A stretch of DNA of 64,000 nt, from contig PGZJ01000001.1 of the NCBI GenBank assembly GCA_002840055.1, positions 62,001 to 126,000 on the forward strand. The letters run 5' to 3'. Numbering within the stretch: the stretch's first letter is position 1; each line of letters begins with the position of its first letter. The stretch comes from Gammaproteobacteria bacterium HGW-Gammaproteobacteria-11. Lineage in GTDB: Bacteria > Pseudomonadota > Gammaproteobacteria > Pseudomonadales > Pseudomonadaceae. The notes under the pieces were generated by a model. That model saw only the letters and a program-made list of their open reading frames with translations, searched no databases and had not been told where the DNA came from. Positions 52,393-61,717 of this stretch are shown here, piece after piece. The position numbers and the translations under genes are program-made.

Positions 52393-52659
52393 ATGAAAAG
52401 CTCTTCTGATAGGGCACGTTTATTGATAAAGCTTGTAGGGCCAAAGAAAGCCAGCGAAGCAGGCGGCGACTATGAGAGATGGAGAAACGTAAGCAAGGGC
52501 GCAGTAAGGGTCAGTGGTGAGGAAATTGACGTACTAGTAAAGCTATATCCTCATTACGCATTGTGGCTTGCAAGTGGCGAGATAGCGCCGGAGTGCGGAC
52601 AGACAAGCCCTGATTACGACGAAGCCAACAGAAACTTGCACAATCAAAACGCGGGATAG
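52393..52659 (+). CDS. Prophage repressor-like HTH protein
   Basis: 88 aa. ARLLIKLVGPKKASEAGGDYERWRNVSKGAVRVSGEEIDVLVKLYPHYALWLASGEIAPECGQTSP follows the C-repressor pattern of Pf-like phages (a short helical DNA-binding domain with the LWLASGE segment). It is divergent from the lytic operon. Confidence 0.75.
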   Translation: MKSSSDRARLLIKLVGPKKASEAGGDYERWRNVSKGAVRVSGEEIDVLVKLYPHYALWLASGEIAPECGQTSPDYDEANRNLHNQNAG

Positions 52660-52733
52660 CGATCACAAAGGAATTGTCTAGGCGCTGGTATGCCCGACGC
52701 GGACGCAAGGAGAGCGAAGCATGATGTTTGACA

Positions 52734-52904
52734 ATGAAGCCGGCAGTAGAGGCATACATTCACTACGTAGAAAAGGGCTTGATTCAGAAGTTAGCAGATA
52801 AGGATTTCGTAATGGGACAAGATGAGCAAAATCTTTTGGAAGCAAAAAGTAAGCGCAGATATGGTAAAAAAGATGTTACGCAAGGTAAGTTAAAGACTGC
52901 ATAA
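52734..52904 (+). CDS. 56-aa small protein, unknown
   Basis: Frame MKPAVEAYIHYVEKGLIQKL then ADKDFVMGQDEQNLLEAKSK, RRYGKKDVTQGKLKTA. It looks like a compact helical, basic-tailed protein. It lies 74 bp after the repressor-like gene on the same strand, so it may be co-transcribed in the lysogen. The ribosome-binding site is weak. No family recognised. Confidence 0.5.
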   Translation: MKPAVEAYIHYVEKGLIQKLADKDFVMGQDEQNLLEAKSKRRYGKKDVTQGKLKTA

Positions 52905-52991
52905 AGCCTGGGATCGTAATTGATGAAAATGTGGAAGAATGCGCGTTAAAATTATAATAAAAAAATGGTAAAACTGAGAGCAACAAAAAAT

Positions 52992-53633
52992 TTAAATGCT
53001 AAGCAAGCTGGAATCAAGATCTTTGAGCCCTTGCAGAATACGATTAACAGTTTCAAGTTCATTACTGGGATCAATCTGACCATGTGTACTGGTTGAATTA
53101 TGAGCAACTTCACCTCTCAATGAACCAAAACTATCTAAGCTGGCAAGCCAGACTTGATCGAGTTCAGCAAAATCTATACCTGTCGGTATAATCAAGGTTT
53201 TAATATTTTTTTCTTTTACACCATGATTGCCTTTAAGCTTTTGCATAAACTGCTGTTGAGCCCTATTAACAACTTCAAAAACAAAAGAGTTTGGCCCTGA
53301 ACGCCATTTCGCAAGCTCCATTATTTCATGGTTTTCAGCATCATTGTTAGAGTTCCAGCTAGAATGGTAAGAAGCAAGAAAAGCAATGAGTGTTTTAGAT
53401 GGGGTTCCTGAATCTTTCCATTTAGTTATAGCATCAATTACAACCTTCTTAGCTATATCCTCTAGGTAAGACTCTATCTCAGCATGAGCAAGAAGACGAT
53501 AGCCGCGAGCACGATCAAGTTGTCGATCACTATAATATCCAACAGGAGAGAATTCTGAGGGAAGCATATGCTTCCTAAGTTCTGAAAGTCTCTTTTTAAG
53601 CTGCCTGAATCGATTTGAAGTTGCCACTACCAA
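52992..53633 (-). CDS. HEPN-domain protein (RiboL-PSP-HEPN type), DUF262 partner
   Basis: 213 aa. Features are the helix RGYRLLAHAEIESYLEDIAKKVV and a C-terminal RGEVAHNS, which is the R-x4-H catalytic motif of HEPN ribonucleases. This arrangement is that of the RiboL-PSP-HEPN group, predicted RNases in defence contexts. It follows the DUF262 gene by 3 bp, so the two form one unit. It is AT-richer than the phage backbone. Confidence 0.78.
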   Translation of the reverse strand: MVVATSNRFRQLKKRLSELRKHMLPSEFSPVGYYSDRQLDRARGYRLLAHAEIESYLEDIAKKVVIDAITKWKDSGTPSKTLIAFLASYHSSWNSNNDAENHEIMELAKWRSGPNSFVFEVVNRAQQQFMQKLKGNHGVKEKNIKTLIIPTGIDFAELDQVWLASLDSFGSLRGEVAHNSTSTHGQIDPSNELETVNRILQGLKDLDSSLLSI

Positions 53634-53636
53634 TCC

Positions 53637-54842
53637 TTAGCGTGGGCGATATCCAGCGATAAGAGGGACAGGAATTTCGGTGCCCAATACAAAGTTAACA
53701 GCCTCGGTCCACTTGGAAATTCTTGAATAAGTGGAAAAAAGACTTTTTGTTGTAGACTGAAGAGAATCAGCAAAATCACGATCGTTTTCGCACAAATCTC
53801 TATATGCATTCAATAACTCAATTTCGTGGCCATAAGAAGCAGCTCTGACAGCTGGATAGCTGAATGTCAGCATCATCACATCAAAAACAGCTCGATTGAA
53901 GCGATTCTCAAAATAAGTACCATTCCAACGCCTATATTGATTACCTTCAAAAATTTCAACAATAGCAGCATGAGCAAGCTCAAAGTCTTGAAGCTGCTCC
54001 GACAACAAGACTGCCATTTGATCCCAGCGAGCGTTAGTAGTCCTACAAACTTCATCAAGAAAGGGTTTAAGCGAACCTGTATATCTGAAAAGATAATTTT
54101 TAAAAGAAAAGTAACGAAGGAGTAACTCTGCATCTCTCATTCTAAAATCAGGCTTAGAAAGATTCAAAATATCACGCAACGCAATACTTTTTGAAGATTC
54201 AATATCTAAAAACTGAAGAAACGGTCCTGGATGAAGAGCTTGCCTAAGCTCTTGGGGTGAAAGAGGGACGCTTCCGGTATTTAACCTAAGAAATATGTGA
54301 TAAAGAACGTCCTCATTATCCCAATTTTTAATGACAACTGTACGTATTGGCTGATTCTCAAAAGAAGAAAGATCATCATACAAAGTCAAGTCTTCTCGAA
54401 GATCAGAGAATGTCTTGCCATTAAGATCGTCGCGTATTTCAAGCCCTTGCAGTTTAAGAGGATCGTACTCGGGATCGCCTTGATTGGAAACGAACTGCCT
54501 AATGGTTAACAAACGCTGCTTCCCATCCAGAACAATAAAAGAACCTCTACGTTCTTTTGACTCTGCAAGAACAACTTGAGGAACCGGAAGGCCTAAAATA
54601 AGTGACTCAACAAATCTACTTTTCCGACTACGATCCCATGCATCACGACGTTGGAAGTCTGGATTTAATTGAATGTTACCCTTATTTATTTGGTTTAGGA
54701 GTGTTTCTGTAGTCCAGTCGTTACCGCTAACGACAGAACTAGAAAAAGCATCCTTGTGAAGCCTGGCAATATCTTCTGAACCTTCGAGCTGGTGCTCATC
54801 TTCATAAAATAAAGGTGATTGAGTAACCAAAAGAACCTCCAT
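53637..54842 (-). CDS. DUF262 (GmrS-like/ParB-fold) protein, prophage cargo
   Basis: 401 aa. The DUF262 core reads WTTETLLNQINKGNIQLNPDFQRRDAWDRSRKSRFVESLILGLPVPQVVL and FIVLDGKQRLLTIRQFV, where DGKQR replaces the usual DGQQR. Proteins of this domain include the GmrSD restriction enzymes against modified phage DNA. No DUF1559/GmrD-like HNH domain is fused here; the partner is HEPN. The start ATG itself overlaps the GGAGG, so a TTG at 54830 (5 bp after GGAGG) may be the true start. It lies just inside attR. Confidence 0.88.
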   Translation of the reverse strand: MEVLLVTQSPLFYEDEHQLEGSEDIARLHKDAFSSSVVSGNDWTTETLLNQINKGNIQLNPDFQRRDAWDRSRKSRFVESLILGLPVPQVVLAESKERRGSFIVLDGKQRLLTIRQFVSNQGDPEYDPLKLQGLEIRDDLNGKTFSDLREDLTLYDDLSSFENQPIRTVVIKNWDNEDVLYHIFLRLNTGSVPLSPQELRQALHPGPFLQFLDIESSKSIALRDILNLSKPDFRMRDAELLLRYFSFKNYLFRYTGSLKPFLDEVCRTTNARWDQMAVLLSEQLQDFELAHAAIVEIFEGNQYRRWNGTYFENRFNRAVFDVMMLTFSYPAVRAASYGHEIELLNAYRDLCENDRDFADSLQSTTKSLFSTYSRISKWTEAVNFVLGTEIPVPLIAGYRPR

Positions 54843-55197
54843 AAATAATGCATTTTACGTTCAAAAGCACCATAATAAATTAGTCCATGTCTGCAGGGAT
54901 TATGCATGCGAGAACAAGACCTGTCGACAAGAAGTCATTCCAGGAATTTGGGGGGGGGGCAGATGAAAATCAGCCCGCAGACTAGGTCGGTTTTCCTGCT
55001 TTTTCGCGGTAATGGTCTTGTGGCAAGGATTAACTGCAGTATTGATATATTGGGTAGCAGTGTGGGGGTTGGTGTCGATAAAGTGTCACAAGCTATGCAA
55101 AGATATGATGAGAATTGCGGGCAACCGTATCTGACAAGCTTCTGATTTTAAAAGGAAAGCACAAATAAGCTGTTTATTGTGCAGAGCTTGAAACGGG
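54843..55197. other. Intergenic stretch between the DUF262 gene and attR
   Basis: About 355 bp holding the promoter region of the DUF262 gene and a run of ten G at 54950-54960. A 79-codon plus-strand frame here (54906-55145) has no family or ribosome-binding site support. No tRNA body is found before attR. Confidence 0.45.
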
Positions 55198-55220
55198 TTC
55201 GATTCCCTTCACCCGCTCCA
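55198..55220 (+). other. Prophage right attachment site (tRNA-Gly 3' end)
   Basis: TTCGATTCCCTTCACC then CGCTCCA; GGG precedes it, as in the T-stem of tRNA-Gly. It pairs with 43429-43451 to bound an 11.8-kb element. Confidence 0.75.
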
Positions 55221-55443
55221 ACGTCTATTCCGTTTTTTACTTCACCCCTTGCTTTGCCCACCCACTTGATAGTCTGAGCCCACCTGCGACCGGCTGTTAG
55301 CGCTCAAGCGCTCCTACTCCCCTTGTGCACCGCAGGATCGGCCAAGCGCTTCTCTCTGCTGTCAAACTGCGTCGCCAATATCATTTCATCATGGAGCATG
55401 TGAACGTCCTTGTGGCAGGGCTGGTAGGGCCAGAGCTCTGACC

Positions 55444-57009
55444 TCAGTGATTGAACCTGTCGGTCAGGTGCTGCAAGTCCACCGCCGTGCGCTCCAGTGA
55501 GGCGCCCTGGGAGTTGGCCGACTGGGCCATCTCCAGACTCTGATCCGCGGATTCAGCAATACGGCTGATCTGTCGGGAAATATCCTCTGCCACACTGTTC
55601 TGTTGTTCCGCAGCTGCTGCCATCTGCTGGGTCATTTGCGAGATACGCTCCATAACCGCATCAATACTTTGCAGCGCCTCCTGGGTCAAGGTGACCTGCT
55701 GGACACCCTTCTCGGCTTCCACATCACCACTGCGCGCCACATCTACAGCCTCCTGGGCACGCTGACGCAGATTATCAATGACCGATTTGATTGACTCGGT
55801 GGAGTCACGGGTTTTCTGCGCCAGGGAGCGCACTTCATCCGCTACCACGGCAAAGCCTCGACCCTGATCGCCAGCACGCGCCGCCTCGATAGCAGCATTC
55901 AGGGCCAGCAGGTTGGTCTGGTCGGCAATCGACTGAATCAGACTGGCGGCCTTGTTGATGTGTTCAGCCTCGCTGGCCACACTGGCAGCGGCCTGATTGA
56001 TGCGCTCGACGGTCTCGGCCAGCGCCGATATGACGGCCATGGTCGTACTGGCAATCTGTGTACTTTCGCTGACCAGTTTGCGCGCATGCTGTGCCTCGTT
56101 AGCGGTCTCTTGGACGTGCTTGGCGACCTCATGAATTGATGCTGCCATCTCGGTCATGGCGGTGGCGGCCTGATCCGCCTCCAGACGCTGGGCTTCCAGC
56201 GCAGTAGTGGTGCGTGTAGCCAGGCCCCTGGCCTGCGAGGCGCCGCTACTGGTCTGGGTAGCGTAATCAGACAACCGGGTCAGCGCCGTGCGGATGCGCG
56301 CGGCCTCACTGATCAAGACCATTTTAAGGCGACCAATCATGCCATCGTCATTGGCAAATGCCAGGGATGCCACCTCGTTATCAAAGGCATTCGGCAATGT
56401 GCGCAGGGCATTCGCGACTGAGTGTTCGGCCATCCACAGGGTGAAATAGCTACCGAGCAGCACGCTCAAGGCAGCCAATGTTGCCGCGACCAGACCAAAC
56501 AACCACCAGAGCACCAGAAAGCAGCCCAGCGCCATACACAAGGCTGCCAGCAATTTCTGAAACAGATGCTGGCCTTCGAGAATATGGCTGTGGGCTGGCT
56601 TGCCACTGCTGATACGTTTGTACAGCGCAGCGGCACGTTGCACACGATCACGGTCCGGCAGGGTTCGAACAGATTCGTAGCCGACAATTCGGTCATGCTC
56701 GAGAATCGGCGTGACGTAGGCCTCGACCCAGTAAAAATCGCCCTGCTTGGTGCGGTTCTTGACGATGCCCATCCAACTGCGACCAGACTTTAGGTAGCCC
56801 CACATGCTTTCATAGACCGCCGAAGGCATATCCGGATGACGCACGATATTGTGTGGGCTGCCGATCAGTTCTTCGCGGCTGAAGCCACTAACGGCAACAA
56901 ACTCATCATTGCAATAGACAATCTTGCCAACAGCATCGGTGGCTGAAATCAGCCGTTGCTGTGGATCAAAGCTCCTTTCCCTGTCGGTAACCGGCTGGTT
57001 GTTGCGCAT
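55444..57009 (-). CDS. Aer-like PAS methyl-accepting chemotaxis protein
   Basis: 521 aa. An N-terminal PAS domain ([42 protein letters not shown], then [11 protein letters not shown]) of the Aer kind, which binds FAD and senses redox state. It is followed by two membrane helices (about residues 150-195) and the cytoplasmic signalling domain with the conserved hairpin tip ([41 protein letters not shown]). It would guide energy taxis through CheA/CheW. It is the first core gene right of the prophage. Confidence 0.93.
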   Translation of the reverse strand: MRNNQPVTDRERSFDPQQRLISATDAVGKIVYCNDEFVAVSGFSREELIGSPHNIVRHPDMPSAVYESMWGYLKSGRSWMGIVKNRTKQGDFYWVEAYVTPILEHDRIVGYESVRTLPDRDRVQRAAALYKRISSGKPAHSHILEGQHLFQKLLAALCMALGCFLVLWWLFGLVAATLAALSVLLGSYFTLWMAEHSVANALRTLPNAFDNEVASLAFANDDGMIGRLKMVLISEAARIRTALTRLSDYATQTSSGASQARGLATRTTTALEAQRLEADQAATAMTEMAASIHEVAKHVQETANEAQHARKLVSESTQIASTTMAVISALAETVERINQAAASVASEAEHINKAASLIQSIADQTNLLALNAAIEAARAGDQGRGFAVVADEVRSLAQKTRDSTESIKSVIDNLRQRAQEAVDVARSGDVEAEKGVQQVTLTQEALQSIDAVMERISQMTQQMAAAAEQQNSVAEDISRQISRIAESADQSLEMAQSANSQGASLERTAVDLQHLTDRFNH

Positions 57010-57140
57010 ATTCGTCCCTCAGTCCCTTGGCATCCTTCAAAATGAATGCTCGCCTGTTCAGCTTAGAGGCTGGAGGGAAAAGTGCCAGATCAGTTAATTG
57101 ACCGGCACTCAATGCTGGCGATGGGATTGAGTTCGAAAGG

Positions 57141-58523
57141 TCAGATAATGCGCGAAAAGCGCTGGGAATTGTCAGGGTTCTGGTAGGCATCAAAGACCAT
57201 ACAGACCGAGCGCACCAGCAGACGACCAGCTGGCAAAATAGCGATACCACGATCGCTCAGAACCAGCAGACCATCCCGATGCATCTGCATCAGCATGGGC
57301 CAGCAGCCGGCAAAATACGCCTTGAAGACAAGCCCGAAGCGCTGCTCGATGTCGGCAAACTGCAGCTCGAAATGGCATATAAGCTGTCCGATCACAGCTC
57401 GGCGCAAGCGGTCATCTTCGTTACAGATCAGGCCGCGACGGGTAGCCAGCAGATCCTGATCAAGGCAGTGCTGATAAATCTTGATATCGGTGGTGTTCTG
57501 GCTGAACAGGTCGCCCACCTGGCTGATGGACGACACGCCCATGCCTATCAGGTCACAGTGTCCGTGGGTGGTGTAGCCCTGAAAGTTGCGTTGCAGCTCG
57601 CCGCTTTCCTGGGCGATGCTCAGGCTGTCATCCGGCAGGGCAAAGTGGTCCATGCCGATGTAGCGGTAACCCGCCTCGGTCAGTTGGCGAATGCTGTTTT
57701 CCAGCATCTGCAGTTTCTGCGCCGGGCTTGGCAGATCCGCAGCCTGAATTCGCCGTTGCGGCAGGAAACGTTCAGGCAGATGGGCATAGTTGAACACCGA
57801 GAGGCGATCGGGCTTGAGCTCGATAATTGCCTCGACGGTTTTACTGAAGCTGTCGGGGTTCTGCTTGGGCAGACCGTAGATCAGGTCAATATTGATCGAG
57901 CGGTATTCCAACGCACGTGCCGCTTCCATGATCGCCTGGGTCTGTTCAAGACTCTGTAGGCGATTAACGGCACGCTGTACCTCCGGATCAATATCCTGAA
58001 CACCAAAACTGACCCGATTGAAGCCGATTTCCCGCAACATGCCCATGGTCGACCAGTCGGCCTCACGCGGATCAATCTCGATACTGTAGTCGCCAATATC
58101 GTCATCATGCAGCGTGAAGTGCTGGCGCAGCTTGCCCAGCAGGCCGCGCAATTGATCATGACTTAGGAACGTTGGTGTGCCGCCACCAAAATGCAGCTGC
58201 TCCACCCTCTGCTCAGGCCCAACATGTGCACTGAGCAGTTCGAGTTCCCGGTACAGGCTGTGCAAGTAAGGTTCGGCGCGGCTGCGATCCTTGGTGATCA
58301 CCTTGTTGCAGGCGCAGTAGTAGCAGATATTGGCGCAGAACGGGATATGTACATACAGCGACAGTGGCCGCTCGGCCTGGCGGCTGGCATCCAGCGCCCG
58401 CAGCAGGTCGGGCGGGTTGATCCCGTCATGAAACTGCACCGCCGTAGGGTAGGAGGTGTAACGCGGCCCGGCGGTATCATATCGACGGATCAGGTCGATA
58501 TCCCAGCGAGGGGTATTGAACAT
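57141..58523 (-). CDS. hemN: Oxygen-independent coproporphyrinogen III oxidase
   Basis: 460 aa from the ATG at 58523 (GGAG upstream), which aligns best with E. coli HemN; an in-frame ATG at 58553 would add 10 residues. Radical-SAM enzyme that decarboxylates coproporphyrinogen III in anaerobic haem synthesis. The iron-sulphur motif is PFCANICYYCACNKV (CxxxCxxC then C), and SAM-binding HFGGGTPTFL is present. It is divergent from nnrS with an Anr/Dnr box between, so it is likely induced without oxygen. Confidence 0.95.
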   Translation of the reverse strand: MFNTPRWDIDLIRRYDTAGPRYTSYPTAVQFHDGINPPDLLRALDASRQAERPLSLYVHIPFCANICYYCACNKVITKDRSRAEPYLHSLYRELELLSAHVGPEQRVEQLHFGGGTPTFLSHDQLRGLLGKLRQHFTLHDDDIGDYSIEIDPREADWSTMGMLREIGFNRVSFGVQDIDPEVQRAVNRLQSLEQTQAIMEAARALEYRSINIDLIYGLPKQNPDSFSKTVEAIIELKPDRLSVFNYAHLPERFLPQRRIQAADLPSPAQKLQMLENSIRQLTEAGYRYIGMDHFALPDDSLSIAQESGELQRNFQGYTTHGHCDLIGMGVSSISQVGDLFSQNTTDIKIYQHCLDQDLLATRRGLICNEDDRLRRAVIGQLICHFELQFADIEQRFGLVFKAYFAGCWPMLMQMHRDGLLVLSDRGIAILPAGRLLVRSVCMVFDAYQNPDNSQRFSRII

Positions 58524-58588
58524 GGGAGCTGTCTCCGGCTCGTGGACTGTCATGTTGCACAGGCTAAACCCACGACTCCATCGGCTCT

Positions 58589-58602
58589 TTGATACAGGTC
58601 AA
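58589..58602. promoter_or_regulatory. Anr/Dnr box between hemN and nnrS
   Basis: TTGATACAGGTCAA matches the TTGAT-N4-ATCAA consensus with one change. It is 66 bp before the hemN start and 84 bp before nnrS. Confidence 0.75.
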
Positions 58603-58685
58603 TAGGCCGTCAACTCTACGTACCCATTAGGATATATTGCCGCTGCTGCCGATGCCCCTCAGGATAACCGCAAAGGGGATCCTCC

Positions 58686-59855
58686 ATGTTCAAAGCATCA
58701 TCTGCACTTTTCAGCCTGGGTTTCAGACCATTCTTCCTGCTCGGCAGTGGCTTTGCCGCGATTGCCATTGTGCTGTGGATTGCCGGACTCGGTGGTCATC
58801 TGTCCGGCTGGCAACCAGTCGGTGGCTGGCTGGCCTGGCATCAGCATGAAATGCTGTTCGGCTTTGCTGGCGCCATCATCGCTGGTTTTGTGCTGACGGC
58901 CGCCCAGAACTGGACCAATCAACCCGGCCCAAGCGGCTGGCCGATCTTGCTGCTGGCTCTGCTGTGGCTGACAGCCCGGCTGGCCTGGTTGCTGAACGCC
59001 CCACTCTGGCTTTTATTCCCACTGGAGCTGGCCTTTCTGCCGCTGGTCGCGGTGCTGCTGGGGCGCATGCTCTGGGCTGTGCGCCAGCAGCGCAATTACC
59101 CGATTATGCTGGTCCTGCTCCTGCTGGCCCTGACCAACCTGTTCAGCCTGCTGGGCATGCAACAGGAGCAGTTCGCCTGGCAACGCCAAGCGTCTCAGGG
59201 TGCGCTATGGCTGATTGCCGCCTTGATGGGGCTGATTGGCGGGCGGGTCATACCCTTTTTCACCCAACGCGGACTGGGACTGCCAAGCGCTGCAGCCGCC
59301 CTGCCATGGCTGGATAATCTGCTGCTGGTCGGCAGCCTGTTGGTCGCCCTGTTGATGGCCAGCGGTCTGGGCCTGCGGCCGCAGCTATGGATTGCCCTGC
59401 TGTTCATGGTACTGGGCGCAGGGCATCTGCTGCGGCTGATGCGCTGGCATCATCCGCGAATCTGGGGCGTGCCGCTGTTATGGTCGCTGCACCTGGCCTA
59501 CGCCTGGCTGGTCATGGCGCTGTTCAGCATGGCGCTGTGGCATGCAGGCTGGATGAACAGTGCCAGCGCCGCCATCCACATGCTCGCCATCGGTAGCCTG
59601 GGTGGGCTGATTCTGGCCATGATCGCGCGCGTCAGCCTCGGGCATACCGGACGCCCGCTGGAACCGGTGCGGGCCATGTCACTGGCCTTTATCCTGCTGA
59701 ATCTGGCGGTACCCCTGCGCATCTGGCTGACGCTCTGGTTGCCCATGACCGGTTACTGGCTTGCCGCACTGTGCTGGTTCCTGGCCTTTGCGCTGTTCGT
59801 CTGGCATTACGCCGGCATGCTGTCTCGCCCGCGACCCGATGGACGCCCCGGCTAG
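58686..59855 (+). CDS. nnrS: NnrS family haem-copper membrane protein
   Basis: 389 aa with about 12 membrane helices. The family hallmarks are GFRPFFLLGSGFAAIAIVLW at the start, WHQHEMLFGFAGAIIAGFVLTAAQNWT, RVIPFFTQRG and the C-terminal HMLAIGSLGGLILAMIARVSLGHTGRPL. NnrS proteins bind haem and copper and help cells withstand nitric oxide during denitrification. AGGGGATCC lies before the ATG. It is followed 30 bp later by the Dnr-like gene. Confidence 0.93.
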   Translation: MFKASSALFSLGFRPFFLLGSGFAAIAIVLWIAGLGGHLSGWQPVGGWLAWHQHEMLFGFAGAIIAGFVLTAAQNWTNQPGPSGWPILLLALLWLTARLAWLLNAPLWLLFPLELAFLPLVAVLLGRMLWAVRQQRNYPIMLVLLLLALTNLFSLLGMQQEQFAWQRQASQGALWLIAALMGLIGGRVIPFFTQRGLGLPSAAAALPWLDNLLLVGSLLVALLMASGLGLRPQLWIALLFMVLGAGHLLRLMRWHHPRIWGVPLLWSLHLAYAWLVMALFSMALWHAGWMNSASAAIHMLAIGSLGGLILAMIARVSLGHTGRPLEPVRAMSLAFILLNLAVPLRIWLTLWLPMTGYWLAALCWFLAFALFVWHYAGMLSRPRPDGRPG

Positions 59856-59885
59856 GCCACCATCACGAACCGGGGAACATAACCC

Positions 59886-60581
59886 ATGCATCTGCTATCG
59901 ACTCACCGCGAACAGCTTGCCCGCCACCCGCTACTGGCCCATTTGAGTGATGAGATGCGCACAGCCATGCTGACTGAAGCCTGGTGCCGTGAATACCCGG
60001 CACAGGCACAGATTCTCCGGCAGGGTGACCCGGCTGAACGTTTCTTTCTGGTGTTGACTGGCAAGGTCAAGCTCTACCGGATCTCCGCAGACGGCAAGGA
60101 AAAGGTGGTGGAGATCATCCAGAGCGGCCAGTCCTTTGCCGAGGCGGTGATGTTTCTGCAAAAACCGGTCTACCCGGTCTGCGCCGAAACGCTTGAGGCG
60201 GTGCTACTGGTGGGTTTTTCCAATCGGCTGATGTTGCAGGCGCTGGAAACCAACCCGAGCACCTGCCTGCATCTGCTCGGACATATGAGTATCCGTCTGC
60301 ATCAGCGCCTGGACGAGCTGGAAAACCTGACCCTGCAGAATGCTACCCAACGCCTGGCGCTCTATCTGATTGGCCAGGTGCGTGATCGCCAGGGCGATGA
60401 TGTCGAGCTGGACCTGGTATTGCCCAAGGGCTTGATCGCCGCCCGCCTGTCAATCAAACCCGAGACCCTGTCACGGGCCATGGCCACGCTGCGCGATCAG
60501 GGCCTGATCGAGAGCCGTAGTCGACATATCCGCATTCCCAGTATCAGCCGCCTGCTGGATACCTTCACCCTGAGTGCCTGA
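59886..60581 (+). CDS. dnr: Dnr-type Crp/Fnr regulator (NO sensor)
   Basis: 231 aa. The N-terminal cyclic-nucleotide-like beta barrel carries RQGDPAERFFLVLTGKVKLYRISADGKEKVVEIIQSGQSFAEAVMFL. The C-terminal winged helix is LPKGLIAARLSIKPETLSRAMATLRDQGLIE, whose recognition helix is that of Dnr rather than Anr. It lacks the N-terminal cysteine set of Fnr/Anr, so it does not use an iron-sulphur cluster; Dnr binds haem and NO. It activates nir, nor and nar genes. Its position after nnrS fits. Confidence 0.88.
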   Translation: MHLLSTHREQLARHPLLAHLSDEMRTAMLTEAWCREYPAQAQILRQGDPAERFFLVLTGKVKLYRISADGKEKVVEIIQSGQSFAEAVMFLQKPVYPVCAETLEAVLLVGFSNRLMLQALETNPSTCLHLLGHMSIRLHQRLDELENLTLQNATQRLALYLIGQVRDRQGDDVELDLVLPKGLIAARLSIKPETLSRAMATLRDQGLIESRSRHIRIPSISRLLDTFTLSA

Positions 60582-60606
60582 GTGCCTGAGTGCCTGAGTG
60601 CCTGAG
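60571..60606 (+). repeat. 8-bp tandem repeat at the dnr stop codon
   Basis: TGAGTGCC is repeated four and a half times. The dnr TGA stop lies in the second unit, so changes in unit number would leave the protein unchanged because the stop comes before the extra copies. Confidence 0.85.
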
Positions 60607-60699
60607 ACAAGCATGGCTTCGGAAGTGAAAAACCATACAGGATTGAGCAAAAAAGGGCTGCACAGGCAGCCCAAAGGGAGGTAAAGCGGTTAGCCAGCC

Positions 60700-61707
60700 T
60701 CAACCGCCGCTGGCATTCATGAAGCGCAGAATCTGCACATCACCGTCAGATGAAAAATCATGGTGCGCCGGCTTGCCTTGCAGCGCCTTCTGCAGGGCCG
60801 CCAGCAGCGGCGCGTCGGTGGTCGGGTGGCGGCGCAGCAGCGCGCGCATATCGATGGAGTTTTCCTGTCCCAGGCACAGCAGCAGCCGTCCTTCGGCGGT
60901 CATGCGCACGCGGTTGCAGGTACTGCAGAAGTTGTGCGAATGCGGCGAGATAAAGCCGATACGGCTCTGCGGAAAACCCTCGACCCGCACATAACGGGCG
61001 GGGCCACCACTGCTCTCGGTGCTGTCGATCAACTGATGCGACTGGCTGATCAGGGCGCGAACCTCGTCACTGGAACAGAAGGCCTCGCCCCGTGAGCGAC
61101 CAACCTGACCGAGCGGCATTTCCTCGATAAAACTGATATCCAGCCCGCGCGCCAGTGCATAGTCCACCAGCGCAGGTACCTCCTGATCATTGCGGCCCTT
61201 CATCACCACCACATTCAGCTTGATGCGCTGAAAGCCGGCGGACACGGCGGCATCAATACCGGCCAGTACCTGGTACAGATCGCCGGTACGGGTAATGGCG
61301 CGGAATTTGTCCGCATCCAGACTGTCGAGACTGATATTCAGACGTTTGACCCCGGCATCAGCCAGCGGCTGGGCCAGTTTGACCAACTGCGAGCCATTGC
61401 TGGTCATTACCAGCTCGCGCAGGCCCGGCAACGCTGCAATGCGCTCACAGAGACCGACAATACCGCGACGCACCAGCGGCTCGCCGCCGGTCAGGCGGAT
61501 TTTCTTCACGCCCTGGCTGACAAACAGGGCCGCCAGGCGTTCGATTTCTTCCAGACTCAGTACCTGCTGGCGCGGCAGAAAGGTCATGTCTTCGGCCATG
61601 CAATAGACACAGCGGAAGTCACACCTGTCAGTTACCGACATGCGCACATAGTCGATACGTCGGCCCAGGCCGTCGATCAGTCCTTCATGCTGTCCTGTAT
61701 CCACCAT
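60700..61707 (-). CDS. moaA: GTP 3',8-cyclase MoaA
   Basis: 335 aa radical-SAM enzyme of molybdenum cofactor synthesis; it rearranges GTP in the first step. The N-terminal cluster motif is CDFRCVYC, the second cluster [18 protein letters not shown] and the C-terminal GG tail (FMNASGG) is needed for activity. In Pseudomonas a moaA copy closes the nar operon, as here, where it follows the PPIase by 10 bp and serves nitrate reductase. Confidence 0.96.
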   Translation of the reverse strand: MVDTGQHEGLIDGLGRRIDYVRMSVTDRCDFRCVYCMAEDMTFLPRQQVLSLEEIERLAALFVSQGVKKIRLTGGEPLVRRGIVGLCERIAALPGLRELVMTSNGSQLVKLAQPLADAGVKRLNISLDSLDADKFRAITRTGDLYQVLAGIDAAVSAGFQRIKLNVVVMKGRNDQEVPALVDYALARGLDISFIEEMPLGQVGRSRGEAFCSSDEVRALISQSHQLIDSTESSGGPARYVRVEGFPQSRIGFISPHSHNFCSTCNRVRMTAEGRLLLCLGQENSIDMRALLRRHPTTDAPLLAALQKALQGKPAHHDFSSDGDVQILRFMNASGG

Positions 61708-61717
61708 CGGATGCTCC

